A stretch of 64,000 bases of DNA, from positions 1 to 64,000 of the forward strand of contig CAYGAY010000003.1 in assembly GCA_964347975.1 (NCBI GenBank). The letters are read 5' to 3'. Of the stretch, positions 23,886 to 32,627 are shown piece after piece. The notes beneath the pieces were generated by a model. The model saw only the letters and a list, made by a program, of their open reading frames with translations, ran no database searches and was not told where the DNA came from. A program made the position numbers and the translations under genes. Origin of the DNA: Bin87 sp964347975 (GTDB taxonomy: Bacteria > Chloroflexota > Dehalococcoidia > Lucifugimonadales > UBA3495). Positions within the stretch are counted from its first letter, which is position 1, and every line of letters starts with the position of its first letter.

Positions 23886-24572
23886 CTAGTAGGGCCGTGT
23901 GATCTTGGCGACTTCCTTCAGGGCGTCCAGGGAGAAGTCGGGAGACTGGCACAGGCTGATGGTTTTCTGCTCGTAGTCGGCGATGTCGCTGACCATGCCG
24001 GGAATGCGGTCGGCGATGTCGAAGGGGATGTTGGTCACGCCGTGCTTGTCGCCGTGGAGCAGGTCGCCGGTGTGAACGGTCAGGCCGCCCACCTCCACCG
24101 GAATGCCCAGATCAACCATGTGAACGTAGGCGTGGGAAACCGAAACCTCTTTGGCGAAGAACTGGAACCCCAGGGCACGTACCTCGTCCAGGTCGCGCAC
24201 GGTGCCGTCGGTGGCTACGGCCAAGGCGCCCAGGGCTTTGTGGATGTTGGACTGGACTTCTCCCCAATAGGCTCCCAGCGGCGGGTTGTCGATGTCGTGG
24301 AGGACGATAAACCGGGGTTCGGGCACTGAGACGATGAGATCCCACCAATCATCCCGGGCTACGCTGCGTCCCTCAGGGCGGTTGGCGGATATGACGCCGG
24401 TGACGGCGTACCCAACTATCGGGGGAAAATCCTGGAATACCGTTTTTATCTCCGGCAGCATGAAGCCTGTGTTCTTGGGACGAACATTGAACCCCTCGAT
24501 GGCGTTGCAGATGCTCGGGGAATCAATCTGAGACAGGGCTTGCAGCGTGGCGTCGCTCACGGTTTGATACAA
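23886..24572 (-). CDS. RraA/HMG aldolase family protein
   Basis: A 228-residue member of the RraA-like family, which includes 4-hydroxy-4-methyl-2-oxoglutarate aldolases and the RNase E regulator RraA. Features are LSQIDSPSICNAIEGFNVRP at the N-terminus, VGYAVTGVISANRPEG, a central FIVLHDIDNPPLGAYWGEVQ, VATDGTVRDLDEVRALGFQF, and GLTVHTGDLLHGDKHGVTNI. The RDLDEVRxxGFxxF element with a preceding 'TDGxxRD' matches the metal and substrate site. The start is a TTG with GGAGG seven bases upstream; the much longer frame is a shadow of the dehydrogenase on the other strand. Here an aldolase role is more likely than RNase control. Confidence 0.85.
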   Translation of the reverse strand: MYQTVSDATLQALSQIDSPSICNAIEGFNVRPKNTGFMLPEIKTVFQDFPPIVGYAVTGVISANRPEGRSVARDDWWDLIVSVPEPRFIVLHDIDNPPLGAYWGEVQSNIHKALGALAVATDGTVRDLDEVRALGFQFFAKEVSVSHAYVHMVDLGIPVEVGGLTVHTGDLLHGDKHGVTNIPFDIADRIPGMVSDIADYEQKTISLCQSPDFSLDALKEVAKITRPY

Positions 24573-24773
24573 GGCGGGACCTCCAGAGAGTAACGGTTGC
24601 GGTTGAGCGCGCCCCGAAAGATCGGGGCATACTGAATTCGAGCCGTCAGGGAGCATATCATAATCGGTCGCGGGGCTGAAAGTTGGCGCATGGCAATCTG
24701 AACTCCGGCATACTACAATTCCGGCAAACGTCCCTTTTCTTTCCTTCCGCAAATCTTTCCAGGGTGAACCGAT

Positions 24774-25757
24774 ATGCCCCAGCACAAAGCTCTCGTTACC
24801 CGAACCCTGCTCCCGCCGGCGCTGGACATTATCCGCGAAGCCGCCGATGTAACGGTCTGGCCGGAGGAAGCGCCGCCCTCGGCGGAGGAGCTGCGCCGCC
24901 TGGCCGCCGACGCTGACGGCATTCTCACCACCATCATGGACCGGGTGGACGCCACGCTGCTGGACGCCGCGCCCAAGCTGCGGGTCATCAGCCAGTTGGC
25001 GGTGGGACTGGACAACGTTGACGTTGCCGAGGCCACGCGCCGGGGCATTCCGGTGGGCTACACGCCGGGGGTGCTGGCGAAATCGACGGCCGACCTGGCC
25101 TTTGCGCTGCTGCTGGGGGCGGCGCGACGTACTGCGGAGAGCGAGCGCTGGGTTCGCGCCGGCGGCTGGGAGATCCAGTTTCACCCCACCCACTGGCTGG
25201 GGCAGGACGTTCATGGAGCCTGCCTGGGCATCGTTGGCCTGGGCCAGATCGGACGGGAGATAGTCCGCCGGGCCCGGGGCTTTGACATGGACATCATCTA
25301 TCACTCGCGGACGCGCTACCCCGACGCCGAAGCGGAGTATGGCGTCCGATATGTGGAGTTCGAGGAGTTGCTGGCCGAGGCCGATTTCGTCATGTTGAGC
25401 GTGCCCTTGACCCCGGCAACGCATCACCTGATCAGCGCGCGTCAGCTGGCGATGATGAAGCCGTCGGGCATCCTCATCAACGTCTCGCGGGGGCCGGTGG
25501 TGGACCCGACGGCGCTTTACGAAGCCCTGCGCGACGGCCGGATCGCCCGCGCCGCCCTGGACGTAACCGCTCCGGAACCCATCGCCCCCGATGACCCTCT
25601 GCTCACCCTGGACAACCTGGTCATAACCCCGCACATAGGCAGCGCGGCGCTGCCGACGCGGTTGAATACGATGAAGCTGGCGGCGCGGAACCTGGTGGCC
25701 GGGTTGCGGGGGGAGCCGATGGAGGCTTGCGCCAACGGGGAGGCAACCCAATTATGA
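24774..25757 (+). CDS. D-2-hydroxyacid dehydrogenase (glyoxylate/hydroxypyruvate reductase type)
   Basis: A 327-residue NAD(P)-dependent dehydrogenase that interconverts 2-oxoacids and D-2-hydroxyacids. The substrate domain has LRVISQLAVGLDNVDVAEAT. The nucleotide-binding motif is LGIVGLGQIGREIVRRAR. The catalytic triad fits Arg in INVSRGPVVDPTAL, Glu in DVTAPEPIAPDDP, and His in VITPHIGSA. The sequence is close to the glyoxylate/hydroxypyruvate reductase group. Its stop overlaps the ATG of the following nuclease/phosphatase gene (ATGA), so the two are coupled. The divergent RraA-like gene, 200 bases upstream, might act on related oxoacids. Confidence 0.93.
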   Translation: MPQHKALVTRTLLPPALDIIREAADVTVWPEEAPPSAEELRRLAADADGILTTIMDRVDATLLDAAPKLRVISQLAVGLDNVDVAEATRRGIPVGYTPGVLAKSTADLAFALLLGAARRTAESERWVRAGGWEIQFHPTHWLGQDVHGACLGIVGLGQIGREIVRRARGFDMDIIYHSRTRYPDAEAEYGVRYVEFEELLAEADFVMLSVPLTPATHHLISARQLAMMKPSGILINVSRGPVVDPTALYEALRDGRIARAALDVTAPEPIAPDDPLLTLDNLVITPHIGSAALPTRLNTMKLAARNLVAGLRGEPMEACANGEATQL

Positions 25758-26599
25758 AAGTAGTCAGCTGGAACATTGCCAAGAGGCTCCAGACGGTACA
25801 GGAATTGCTGGCAATGGGCGCGGATGTGGCGCTGCTGCAGGAGGCAGGGCCCGGCGCGCGCGATTTGCTGAACGCCGCCGGCGGCGCGGTTGCGATCAGC
25901 CCGCACGACCCATGGGAACCGTCGCCGAAGGAAGATTATGACCGTTGGCCGCTGGTGGTGAAGTTGTCCGACCGGGTGAAAATTGAGTGGTTCAAGCAGG
26001 TCCGGGCCACCATTCCGAGGGAGAAAGATGACGAGATGGCGGTCAGTTGCGGTGGAACGGTCGCCGCCGCCAGGATTATCCCGGCAGACGGTGGAGAGCC
26101 GTTCATCGCCGTGTCAATGTACGCCCGCTGGTTCACGCCGCATCCCACAATAGGCAACGGCTGGATTTATCCCGACGCCGCGGCGCATCACATCATCTCG
26201 GACTTGTCCGCCTTCGTCCCTGACCATAAGGCTGACTCGCCCAACCATCGTATCCTGGCTGCCGGCGACCTCAACGTTTCCTTTTTCAGCGCGGATGCGT
26301 TCAATGGCCGGGCGCAAACCATTGTTGACCGGATGGGGTCCCTCGGTCTGGAGTACATCGGGCCACAATACCCTGACGGACGGCGCGCTGACCCCGTACC
26401 GGCGCATCTGACGGAAGATTCCCGGGACGTTCCGACCTACCACACGGTGCGGAACTCTCCGGCAACTGCCCACATCCAAATTGACCACGTTTTCGCCTCC
26501 CGCGGCTTCCACGAGAGCATCCGCGCCAGCGCAATGAACGGAGCGGACGAATGGGGTTCCAGCGACCATTGCCGGATATTGATTGAAGTTGGGGAGTGA
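25754..26599 (+). CDS. Endonuclease/exonuclease/phosphatase family protein
   Basis: A 281-residue EEP-fold protein. The catalytic elements of the family are MKVVSWNIAKRL (Asn), ADVALLQEAG (Glu), ILAAGDLNVSFF (Asp/Asn), TAHIQIDHVFAS (Asp/His) and GSSDHCRILIEV (Ser-Asp-His). These residues bind the metal and the phosphoester in DNase I-like nucleases and sphingomyelinase- or inositol-phosphatase-like enzymes. The actual substrate is open. There is no signal peptide. The ATGA overlap with the dehydrogenase gene shows coupled translation, which is an unusual partnership. Confidence 0.88.
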   Translation: MKVVSWNIAKRLQTVQELLAMGADVALLQEAGPGARDLLNAAGGAVAISPHDPWEPSPKEDYDRWPLVVKLSDRVKIEWFKQVRATIPREKDDEMAVSCGGTVAAARIIPADGGEPFIAVSMYARWFTPHPTIGNGWIYPDAAAHHIISDLSAFVPDHKADSPNHRILAAGDLNVSFFSADAFNGRAQTIVDRMGSLGLEYIGPQYPDGRRADPVPAHLTEDSRDVPTYHTVRNSPATAHIQIDHVFASRGFHESIRASAMNGADEWGSSDHCRILIEVGE

Positions 26600-26638
26600 G
26601 AAACCGGGACCGTACTGCTTCCCGTCATCGGGAAACGC

Positions 26639-27778
26639 TTATACCGTTCCCGAAGCCACTGTGAAATTGCGCGGGTTTTTCAACACATGCTGGCGGCCTT
26701 CACGGTGAATATCACCGTCAAAGCTGACTTCGATACTATCGCGAAAAGCGCGCAACACTTCATCGCGGTCATCCATACCAAACTGAACCTGCAACCCAAC
26801 CGGGCGTCCGTCCAGCTGGTATAGCACCACTGCTCTGCCGTCAAACTCTTCCTGAGATTGCCGGTCCAGCCGCACAATCTCACCAGTCACGTGGGCGTCG
26901 GGGAACGGACTGTGTTGACGCAGCAGTTCGGCTCCTTCTGCGAACACGTCGGCGGCGCTCTCAGTGAATACGAAATCGCTGTCGTATGCCTCAGCGGGCC
27001 GCACCGCTGCCCAGGACAGATTGATTCCTATGCCGTGGCCGCGGCGCGCCAAAGCTGCCACCGCTTCACATAGGTTGGCGCTGACGCCTTGCGACGTTGC
27101 TTCTGCAAAGACATCCGAGATTTCCCCTCTGCTAATCACCACTTCCGCTGTCCTGCCGGCCTCGCGCAGCCCTGTATTCAGCGCGATGGTGGCGCGTCGT
27201 GGGAAGGGCGCCCTGAAAGCGTCGCCCAAATCTTCCTGTACTCCGTAACCGGCCGGCACCTGCGAATGCAAAGTCAGTTCAGGCCCGGTTTCGTATCCCG
27301 GCAGCGGCCTAACGCTCCTAACGTAGTCCGCAACCTCGTCGCTGGCCCGCCCACGATATACCGGCTGTCCGGGACGCTCCGCCGCGCGGGCCGCTGACAG
27401 TACCAGGTCCCGAGCCCGATTGAGAAAGTCCACGCTGTCGCCAAGTGTCCAATCCGATTGGCTGACTCCGTTCAAAGGCCGCAACCGGATAACATCCGAT
27501 CCAGCGCCAATCAGGTCGTAATAGACGTCCAGCTGAGAACGGCTCTCCAGCTCGGAGAGCAACGCCACTGTCTCGGAGATACGAACAGCGTAAGTGTCGG
27601 ACCGCTCACGCAACGGAGCCAGAATCTCGTGCGTTTGACCTTCATACGAACTTGACCACACCAAAATCCGGTTGCGCCACGTTGCTTCGTGAACCCATCC
27701 GTGAGCTTCAAGGTAAGCGCGCAGTATGGTCGGCGACACCCGGCGCAGCGCCTGGGCGTCCCTGATTTGCACTTCCAT
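26639..27778 (-). CDS. Hypothetical protein partnered with DUF4365 gene
   Basis: A 379-residue soluble protein of no family that I can name. The N-terminal third is alpha/beta with LRRVSPTILRAYLEAHGWVH, IRISETVALLSELESRSQLD and VYYDLIGAGSDVIRLR. The middle has 'YRGRASDEVADYVRSVRPLP'. The second half has IALNTGLREAGRTAEVVISR, GVSANLCEAVAALARRGHGI, then INLSWAAVRPAEAYDSDFVF and a final strand-rich part. It starts 11 bases after the stop of the DUF4365 gene on the same strand, so both are in one operon. I infer a two-gene system of a nuclease-like protein plus a sensor or regulator. Nothing in the sequence shows its activity. Confidence 0.65.
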   Translation of the reverse strand: MEVQIRDAQALRRVSPTILRAYLEAHGWVHEATWRNRILVWSSSYEGQTHEILAPLRERSDTYAVRISETVALLSELESRSQLDVYYDLIGAGSDVIRLRPLNGVSQSDWTLGDSVDFLNRARDLVLSAARAAERPGQPVYRGRASDEVADYVRSVRPLPGYETGPELTLHSQVPAGYGVQEDLGDAFRAPFPRRATIALNTGLREAGRTAEVVISRGEISDVFAEATSQGVSANLCEAVAALARRGHGIGINLSWAAVRPAEAYDSDFVFTESAADVFAEGAELLRQHSPFPDAHVTGEIVRLDRQSQEEFDGRAVVLYQLDGRPVGLQVQFGMDDRDEVLRAFRDSIEVSFDGDIHREGRQHVLKNPRNFTVASGTV

Positions 27779-27789
27779 GCAAGCCTCCG

Positions 27790-28263
27790 TTAAACAGTCA
27801 GCCGCCGGAACATGTCCAACAGACCATTCTGGTCAAATACGTTGGTAACCGGCACCTCAACCCGCACGGTTGATGAGTTGCGCGAACGGGGCATCCCCAT
27901 CAATGAGACCCAATATGCGCACTTCCGCAAGCATAGTTCGTCCAGGCTTTGGGAAAGCCATTGGCTATCGTCGCCGGGCATAATAAATAATATCAGAACT
28001 CGAGGCACGTCATCGTCTATGATCAGACGGTTATAGTCCGCAACCCGCAGGTCATAGATGATGGTATCGTCCCTGATTTCCCACTGCGTAGTGGCTTTGA
28101 TCTGAAAATCCACCCGATTCACACGTCGGCGGTCGGGGTCAACTATCGTCCCGTCAATGCCATGGTCATCAACCTCCGGGCTGGACAAGCGGAAACCGGC
28201 GCGAAATATCACCGCCCTCGTGTAAGCCCGAGACAATTGTTCCTGAATGAAATTGGGCGACAT
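27790..28263 (-). CDS. DUF4365 PD-(D/E)XK-like nuclease protein
   Basis: A 157-residue DUF4365 protein. The N-terminus IQEQLSRAYTRAVIFRAGF is the family's helix. The nuclease-like motif is DDHGIDGTI (Asp37) followed by NRVDFQIKATTQ (Gln54-x-Lys56), a Q-x-K variant of the D...(D/E)xK core. Next come IIYDLRVADYNRLI, VPRVLILFIMPG and SQSLDELCLRKCAYWVSL, which are typical of DUF4365. Such genes are frequent in defence-rich regions and are often paired with a variable larger gene, as here. It heads the operon. Metal-dependent DNA cleavage is inferred from the fold only. Confidence 0.8.
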   Translation of the reverse strand: MSPNFIQEQLSRAYTRAVIFRAGFRLSSPEVDDHGIDGTIVDPDRRRVNRVDFQIKATTQWEIRDDTIIYDLRVADYNRLIIDDDVPRVLILFIMPGDDSQWLSQSLDELCLRKCAYWVSLMGMPRSRNSSTVRVEVPVTNVFDQNGLLDMFRRLTV

Positions 28264-28431
28264 GACGCTGTTGCACCGTTCGACCGGATGGCGATTGTTA
28301 CCATATTCCCGCCAGCTATATCAAATCGTACATAGGTTCTGTCTTTTGTCAACCTTGCGTTATGCTATGATATGCGCTCACAGCGCGGGTGAACCCCGCT
28401 GTCCATCCGTTTCCAGGAGTTCCGAATTACC

Positions 28432-28734
28432 ATGACTACCCCGGCGGCTTCCGTCCAGCTTGAAACGCGCACCACTTTGGGCAAGAAGGTCAAGGCTTTG
28501 CGTCGGGCCGGTATTGTGCCGGTTCATCTCTATGGGCGGGGTGTGGAATCCCGCGCTTTGCAGTGCGACGCCCGCACCCTGCTCCAGGCCATCAGCCGCG
28601 CCGGCGGCGAGTACGGCCAGCCCCTGCGCGTTACCATCGCCGGCGAACCCGACGAGTACACGGCGGCGGCGTCGGAAATCCAGTGGGAACCGCGCACCGG
28701 CGATGTCCTCCACGTGGATCTCCGCACCGTCTGA
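28432..28734 (+). CDS. rplY: 50S ribosomal protein bL25, short form
   Basis: A 100-residue protein with the bL25 fold that binds 5S rRNA. Key segments are LETRTTLGKKVKALRRAGIV, VPVHLYGRGVESRALQC, and the final WEPRTGDVLHVDLRTV, which matches 'P.T..I.HVDF'. The C-terminal CTC/TL5 domain of many bL25 proteins is absent, so this is the short type. A CAGGAG site precedes the ATG. The DUF3800 gene follows after 59 bases on the same strand. Confidence 0.93.
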   Translation: MTTPAASVQLETRTTLGKKVKALRRAGIVPVHLYGRGVESRALQCDARTLLQAISRAGGEYGQPLRVTIAGEPDEYTAAASEIQWEPRTGDVLHVDLRTV

Positions 28735-28793
28735 CTCATAGTTGCCGCCGCTTTGCGGTCCGTACCGTCCGGCAAACGGCCCAGGAGGCTAAT

Positions 28794-29564
28794 ATGTATC
28801 TGGTTTTCCTCAGCGAATCCGGCCTGACCGGCCTCAGCGCCGATGACCCGAGCCAGCCACACCACGTCCACGCCGGACTGCTGGTGCAAGAGAACCAGTA
28901 CATATCGATGACCGGCGAGTACGACGCCCTGATGCGACGGCACTTTGGCGCGCCTCCCGGCGCCGACGGCGCGCCGTCGCAGCTGCGCCCCGGCGACCTT
29001 TACCAGGGCCGGGGGGACTTCCGCTCCTGGCGTCCGGAACGACGCGGCGAGCTGATCCAGGACTGCCTGAGCATCCTGATCCGCCGGGAAACGCCGTTGC
29101 TGGTGTCGTATATCAACAAGGGAGAGTACTTGCAGGCCCGCGCCACCGAGGGCAATTCCCTGCACGGCGACACCGATCCCTCGCGGCTGGCTTTCAGCCG
29201 TTTGCTCCTGGCCCTGACCATGTTCCTGGATGAGAACGTGATGGCCCAGATGAACCCCGACGACATCATGCAGTCGATGTGGGATGTTCGCGACTACGCC
29301 ATGCTGATGGCCGGCTCCGACACGCCTTCGATACCGCTGGCGTTGGCCGAATTTCTCAGCGATGAGAACGACTCGGTCAACCCGAACATATACGACGACT
29401 TGCTGATTGCGCCGGCGGCCACCAGCGTGGGCGGTCAACTGGCGTCGCTGTGCGCCTACATTATCCGGCGCTGGCTCCAGCAGCCGGCGGCGGCACATGG
29501 CTACTTCGACGCCCTGCGCGACGGCCGCGTAGTCCAGGTTATCTATCCATACCAGTTTGATTAG
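28794..29564 (+). CDS. DUF3800-like protein
   Basis: The start is fixed by CCAGGAGGCTAAT before the ATG at 28794. The 256-residue product opens with MYLVFLSESGLTG, the place where DUF3800 proteins (an RNase H-like fold group found in accessory and defence regions) have an aspartate: 'lylDESG'. Here Ser replaces that Asp. HVHAGLLVQENQYISMTGEY fits the second strand, and further on there are DENVMAQMNPDD and SDENDSVNPNIYDDLLIAPA acidic segments. If it is a DUF3800 enzyme, the missing first Asp suggests altered or lost metal catalysis. It lies downstream of bL25 and is closed by a terminator. Confidence 0.6.
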   Translation: MYLVFLSESGLTGLSADDPSQPHHVHAGLLVQENQYISMTGEYDALMRRHFGAPPGADGAPSQLRPGDLYQGRGDFRSWRPERRGELIQDCLSILIRRETPLLVSYINKGEYLQARATEGNSLHGDTDPSRLAFSRLLLALTMFLDENVMAQMNPDDIMQSMWDVRDYAMLMAGSDTPSIPLALAEFLSDENDSVNPNIYDDLLIAPAATSVGGQLASLCAYIIRRWLQQPAAAHGYFDALRDGRVVQVIYPYQFD

Positions 29565-29597
29565 GCGGCTCCCTGGGGCCGAGGCGTCGCTACCTGG

Positions 29598-29625
29598 GGG
29601 GCGAATGTTTATTCGCCCCTTATAA
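29598..29625 (+). terminator. Terminator-like hairpin
   Basis: A 9-bp stem (29598-29606 with 29611-29619) with loop GTTT, followed by TTATAAATT. It closes the bL25-DUF3800 unit. Confidence 0.6.
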
Positions 29626-29694
29626 ATTAAATCCATCCGGGCCGTAACCGAGATTTCAGGCGATGCCGGCAGTGCATTTGCTGGACATTTAGCC

Positions 29695-29745
29695 TATAAT
29701 ACTCCCTCGATTATCGCCCCAACTATATTGAGATAGGCGATAATC
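29695..29745 (+). promoter_or_regulatory. Promoter -10 box and 10-bp inverted repeat before the ABC importer
   Basis: A consensus TATAAT lies at 29695-29700, although no clear -35 is visible 17 bases upstream. It is followed by GATTATCGCC (29709-29718) and its exact inverted copy GGCGATAATC (29736-29745), separated by 17 bases. The pair lies between the -10 box and the ribosome site of the binding-protein gene. It could be a repressor operator or a hairpin in the leader. Confidence 0.45.
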
Positions 29746-29782
29746 ATGGTTCACTAACGCAAAGTGCTATCAGGAGGAAAAA

Positions 29783-31612
29783 GTGCTGAAGCCCACCATC
29801 GCCCTGTCCGTCGCTGCATCGTTGCTTCTGGTGGTCGGGATTGCCTGTGGCGGAGCCGCTGAGGAACCGGCGCCGGCCGCCACTGCCGTCCCGGCCGCGC
29901 CGGCCCAACAGCCGGCTGCTGAGACTCAAGCTCAGCCGGCACAACCGGCAACCCCCGTCCCAACGGTGATCGCTACCGCCACCCCGTCGCCTACCAACAC
30001 GCCTACCGTAGCCCAGGAGACCGCCGCACTGGGTGGCCGGCTGCGTATTGCGACCATCCCGCCGGTGCAGCAGCTCACCGGCTCCTGGCTCGGGACCACC
30101 ACGTCGGCCAACACCCAGGTCAGGCCATTCACCGACCCGCTGGTGCACACCGACCGCTTTGACGGCTCCCTGGTGCCGGGTCTGGCAACCAGTTGGGAAG
30201 CCAACGATGACGGCACTCAGTGGACCTTTCACCTGCGGGACGACGTGAATTTCCACGGCGACTGGGGCCAGTTCACGGCGCATGATGTTCCGACCAGCGC
30301 GGCGTTTATCGTCAGAGAGGACGCTATCGCTACGGACACCGGGTTGTTTCGCGGGCTGTTCGGGGACAATGAGGCCGAGCTTATGACGAATATAGTTGCG
30401 CTGGACGACAACACCGTGCAGTTCAACTTGAAGACGCCCAACTCGCTCGTTGACTTTTTTGCCACCGCGCAGCAGGGCAACTTGTTCATCTACTCCAAGG
30501 CGCAGTATGAAGCCGAAGGCATCGAACAGTTGCAGCAGAAGCCGGCCGGCGTGGGGCCCTGGGTTTTTGAGGAACGCACCATTGACGTGAATCTCCTTTA
30601 CTCGCGGAATCCGGACCACTATCGCCGGTCGCCGTTCTTTGAGGAGATGGAGTATGTGCTGATCCCGGAGGAAACGACCCGTCTGGCCCAGCTCCAGACC
30701 CAGCAAGTGCAGATTGGCGAAATAAGCCGGGAGCTGCACATTGACGCGCAGGGAGCGGGTCTTGAGGTGCTGCAAAGCGAGCTTCCGTCCATACAGGTGG
30801 CGTTCATCATCGGCGGCGTGTACAACCCCGAGGAAGCCGGCGCCTGTCAGACGGAGGAGTTCCAGAACTGTTTCTATCAGGCCGACGAACCCCACCTGGA
30901 CCCGAAGGTCCGGGAAGCGATCAACCGGGCGATTAACCGTGAAGAAATCAACGAGCAACTTTTTGGCGGTATCGGTCGCCAGCATACTGTGTGGGGCTAC
31001 CATCCGGCGCTGCCCGGTTACAACCCGCGCTGGACGGAAGAGTTCGACGAAAAGTACGGGTTCGACCCGGAACGGGCCAGAGAACTGTTGCAGGAATCGG
31101 GTTACGAGGGCTATGAGCTGACCCTGTTGTTGACGCAGTTGCCCGGAGTGCCCGAAATGATTCCCATGGGTGAAGCGGCTTTCACCTACCTGAGCAATGT
31201 GGGCATCAACGTCACCACCGAGGCGATCCAGTGGTCTGACTACCGGGCCAAGTACTACCGCCCCGGCAAGACCCACGGCACCATTGCGGCTACTCGTGGA
31301 ACCTATCGTCCGGCTGAAATCACCCTGCGCTTCTACAATCGCAGCGGCGACGCCGGTTTCTGGCGCACGTCGGTGGATCCCAGGACCGACGCGCTCTACG
31401 ACACGGCTACCCAGAGCGTTGACCCGGCAGTCAAGGCGAAGGCATTGAGCGATTTGGGAGACCTCAAGTTCGATCTCTACTCCGAGGTTCCCATCGTATG
31501 GCTGCCGGCCCAGATCGTCGTGGATCCCAAGGCAGTGGGGGAAATGGTGTGGCCCGGCAACATCAACGCCAGCTTCACGCACACCGAATACATCACTCCG
31601 GCTGCGCAATAA
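29783..31612 (+). CDS. ABC transporter substrate-binding protein, family 5 lipoprotein
   Basis: A 609-residue extracytoplasmic binding protein of the peptide/nickel/opine group (SBP_bac_5). It begins at a GTG after AGGAGGAAAAA. The signal peptide ends in lipobox GIAC (Cys22). A Pro/Ala/Thr/Gln-rich tether to residue 80 follows. The binding domain has GSLVPGLATSWEANDDGTQW, TFHLRDDVNFHGDWGQFTAH, EAINRAINREEINEQLFGG and FDPERARELLQESGYEGYEL. All are hallmarks of the family. Ligands include oligopeptides, but the pocket cannot be read here. Two permease genes follow on the same strand. Confidence 0.92.
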   Translation: MLKPTIALSVAASLLLVVGIACGGAAEEPAPAATAVPAAPAQQPAAETQAQPAQPATPVPTVIATATPSPTNTPTVAQETAALGGRLRIATIPPVQQLTGSWLGTTTSANTQVRPFTDPLVHTDRFDGSLVPGLATSWEANDDGTQWTFHLRDDVNFHGDWGQFTAHDVPTSAAFIVREDAIATDTGLFRGLFGDNEAELMTNIVALDDNTVQFNLKTPNSLVDFFATAQQGNLFIYSKAQYEAEGIEQLQQKPAGVGPWVFEERTIDVNLLYSRNPDHYRRSPFFEEMEYVLIPEETTRLAQLQTQQVQIGEISRELHIDAQGAGLEVLQSELPSIQVAFIIGGVYNPEEAGACQTEEFQNCFYQADEPHLDPKVREAINRAINREEINEQLFGGIGRQHTVWGYHPALPGYNPRWTEEFDEKYGFDPERARELLQESGYEGYELTLLLTQLPGVPEMIPMGEAAFTYLSNVGINVTTEAIQWSDYRAKYYRPGKTHGTIAATRGTYRPAEITLRFYNRSGDAGFWRTSVDPRTDALYDTATQSVDPAVKAKALSDLGDLKFDLYSEVPIVWLPAQIVVDPKAVGEMVWPGNINASFTHTEYITPAAQ

Positions 31613-31691
31613 AGCGTCAGTCAGAGAACGGATCGAACCGCAAGGGCAACTGTTGGTTGCCCTTGCCTGCTGATTACTCAAGGAAGTTCTC

Positions 31692-32615
31692 GTGCAGCGT
31701 TATATCTTATTCCGGGTGGGGCAATCCATCCTCACCCTTCTGGTGTTGACGGTTATTGTGTTCTCGCTGGCGCGTTTGTCCGGCGATCCCCTGGATGTGC
31801 TCCTGCCGCTGGAGGCAACAAATGAGGACGCAGAGCGCTTGCGCGCGGCGTGGGGTCTGGATCGGCCTCTGCATATCCAGTATCTGACGTTCATAGGCAA
31901 CGCTCTTACCGGCGATTTTGGCGACTCGCTGCGCGTGCGTGGGCGCACCGCGATGAGCCTGGTGCTGGAGCGGTTGCCGAACACCGCCGCGCTGGCCGGC
32001 GTGGCGGTGCTGGTCGCCATCATAATCGCAGTGCCGATTGGAGTGCTTTCCGCCGTTAAGAAAGACACGGCTTTTGACTACGGGGGCAAGCTCATTGCCC
32101 TGTTCGGGCAGTCTTTGCCGGCCTTCTGGCTGGGGCTGATGCTGATGTGGGTCTTTGCGGCCCAGTTGGGTTGGTTCCCGGTATCGGGCAAAGAGGCAGG
32201 AGCGCTTTCGTACATCCTTCCCGCCATCGCCATCGGATGGTTCCAGGTGGCGGCATTGATGCGGCTGGTGCGCTCATCCATGCTTGACGTCCTTGATACT
32301 GAATACGTCAAGTTGGCCCGGATCAAGGGCGTGCCGGAGTGGAAAGTAGTGTGGAAGCACTGCCTGCGCAACGCAGCCATCGCGCCGTTCACCTACTTTG
32401 CCCTGATCATCGGGTCGCTGATGGTTGGCTCGGTTTCCATTGAGTTCGTCTTCGCCTGGCCGGGAGTAGGCCGTCTGGCGGTGGACGCGGCGGTTACCAA
32501 GGACTTCCCGGTGGTTCAGGCAGTGGTCATCACCTTCTGCCTGGTGTACATCATCGCCAACCTGCTGGTTGACATTGCCTATGCCTATGTTGATCCCAGG
32601 ATACGCTACAACTAG
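31692..32615 (+). CDS. ABC transporter permease, DppB/OppB type
   Basis: A 307-residue inner-membrane permease with about six membrane segments. It starts at GTG (31692) after AAGGAAG. Conserved parts are RYILFRVGQSILTLLVLTVI at the N-terminus, WGLDRPLHIQYLTFIGNALT, and the cytoplasmic EAA loop LARIKGVPEWKVVWKHCLRN with its invariant glycine region, followed by ALIIGSLMVGSVSIEFVFAW and PGVGRLAVDA. It forms the pore together with the next permease. It lies 79 bases after the binding-protein gene. Confidence 0.93.
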   Translation: MQRYILFRVGQSILTLLVLTVIVFSLARLSGDPLDVLLPLEATNEDAERLRAAWGLDRPLHIQYLTFIGNALTGDFGDSLRVRGRTAMSLVLERLPNTAALAGVAVLVAIIIAVPIGVLSAVKKDTAFDYGGKLIALFGQSLPAFWLGLMLMWVFAAQLGWFPVSGKEAGALSYILPAIAIGWFQVAALMRLVRSSMLDVLDTEYVKLARIKGVPEWKVVWKHCLRNAAIAPFTYFALIIGSLMVGSVSIEFVFAWPGVGRLAVDAAVTKDFPVVQAVVITFCLVYIIANLLVDIAYAYVDPRIRYN

Positions 32616-32627
32616 GAGCATCGTAAT

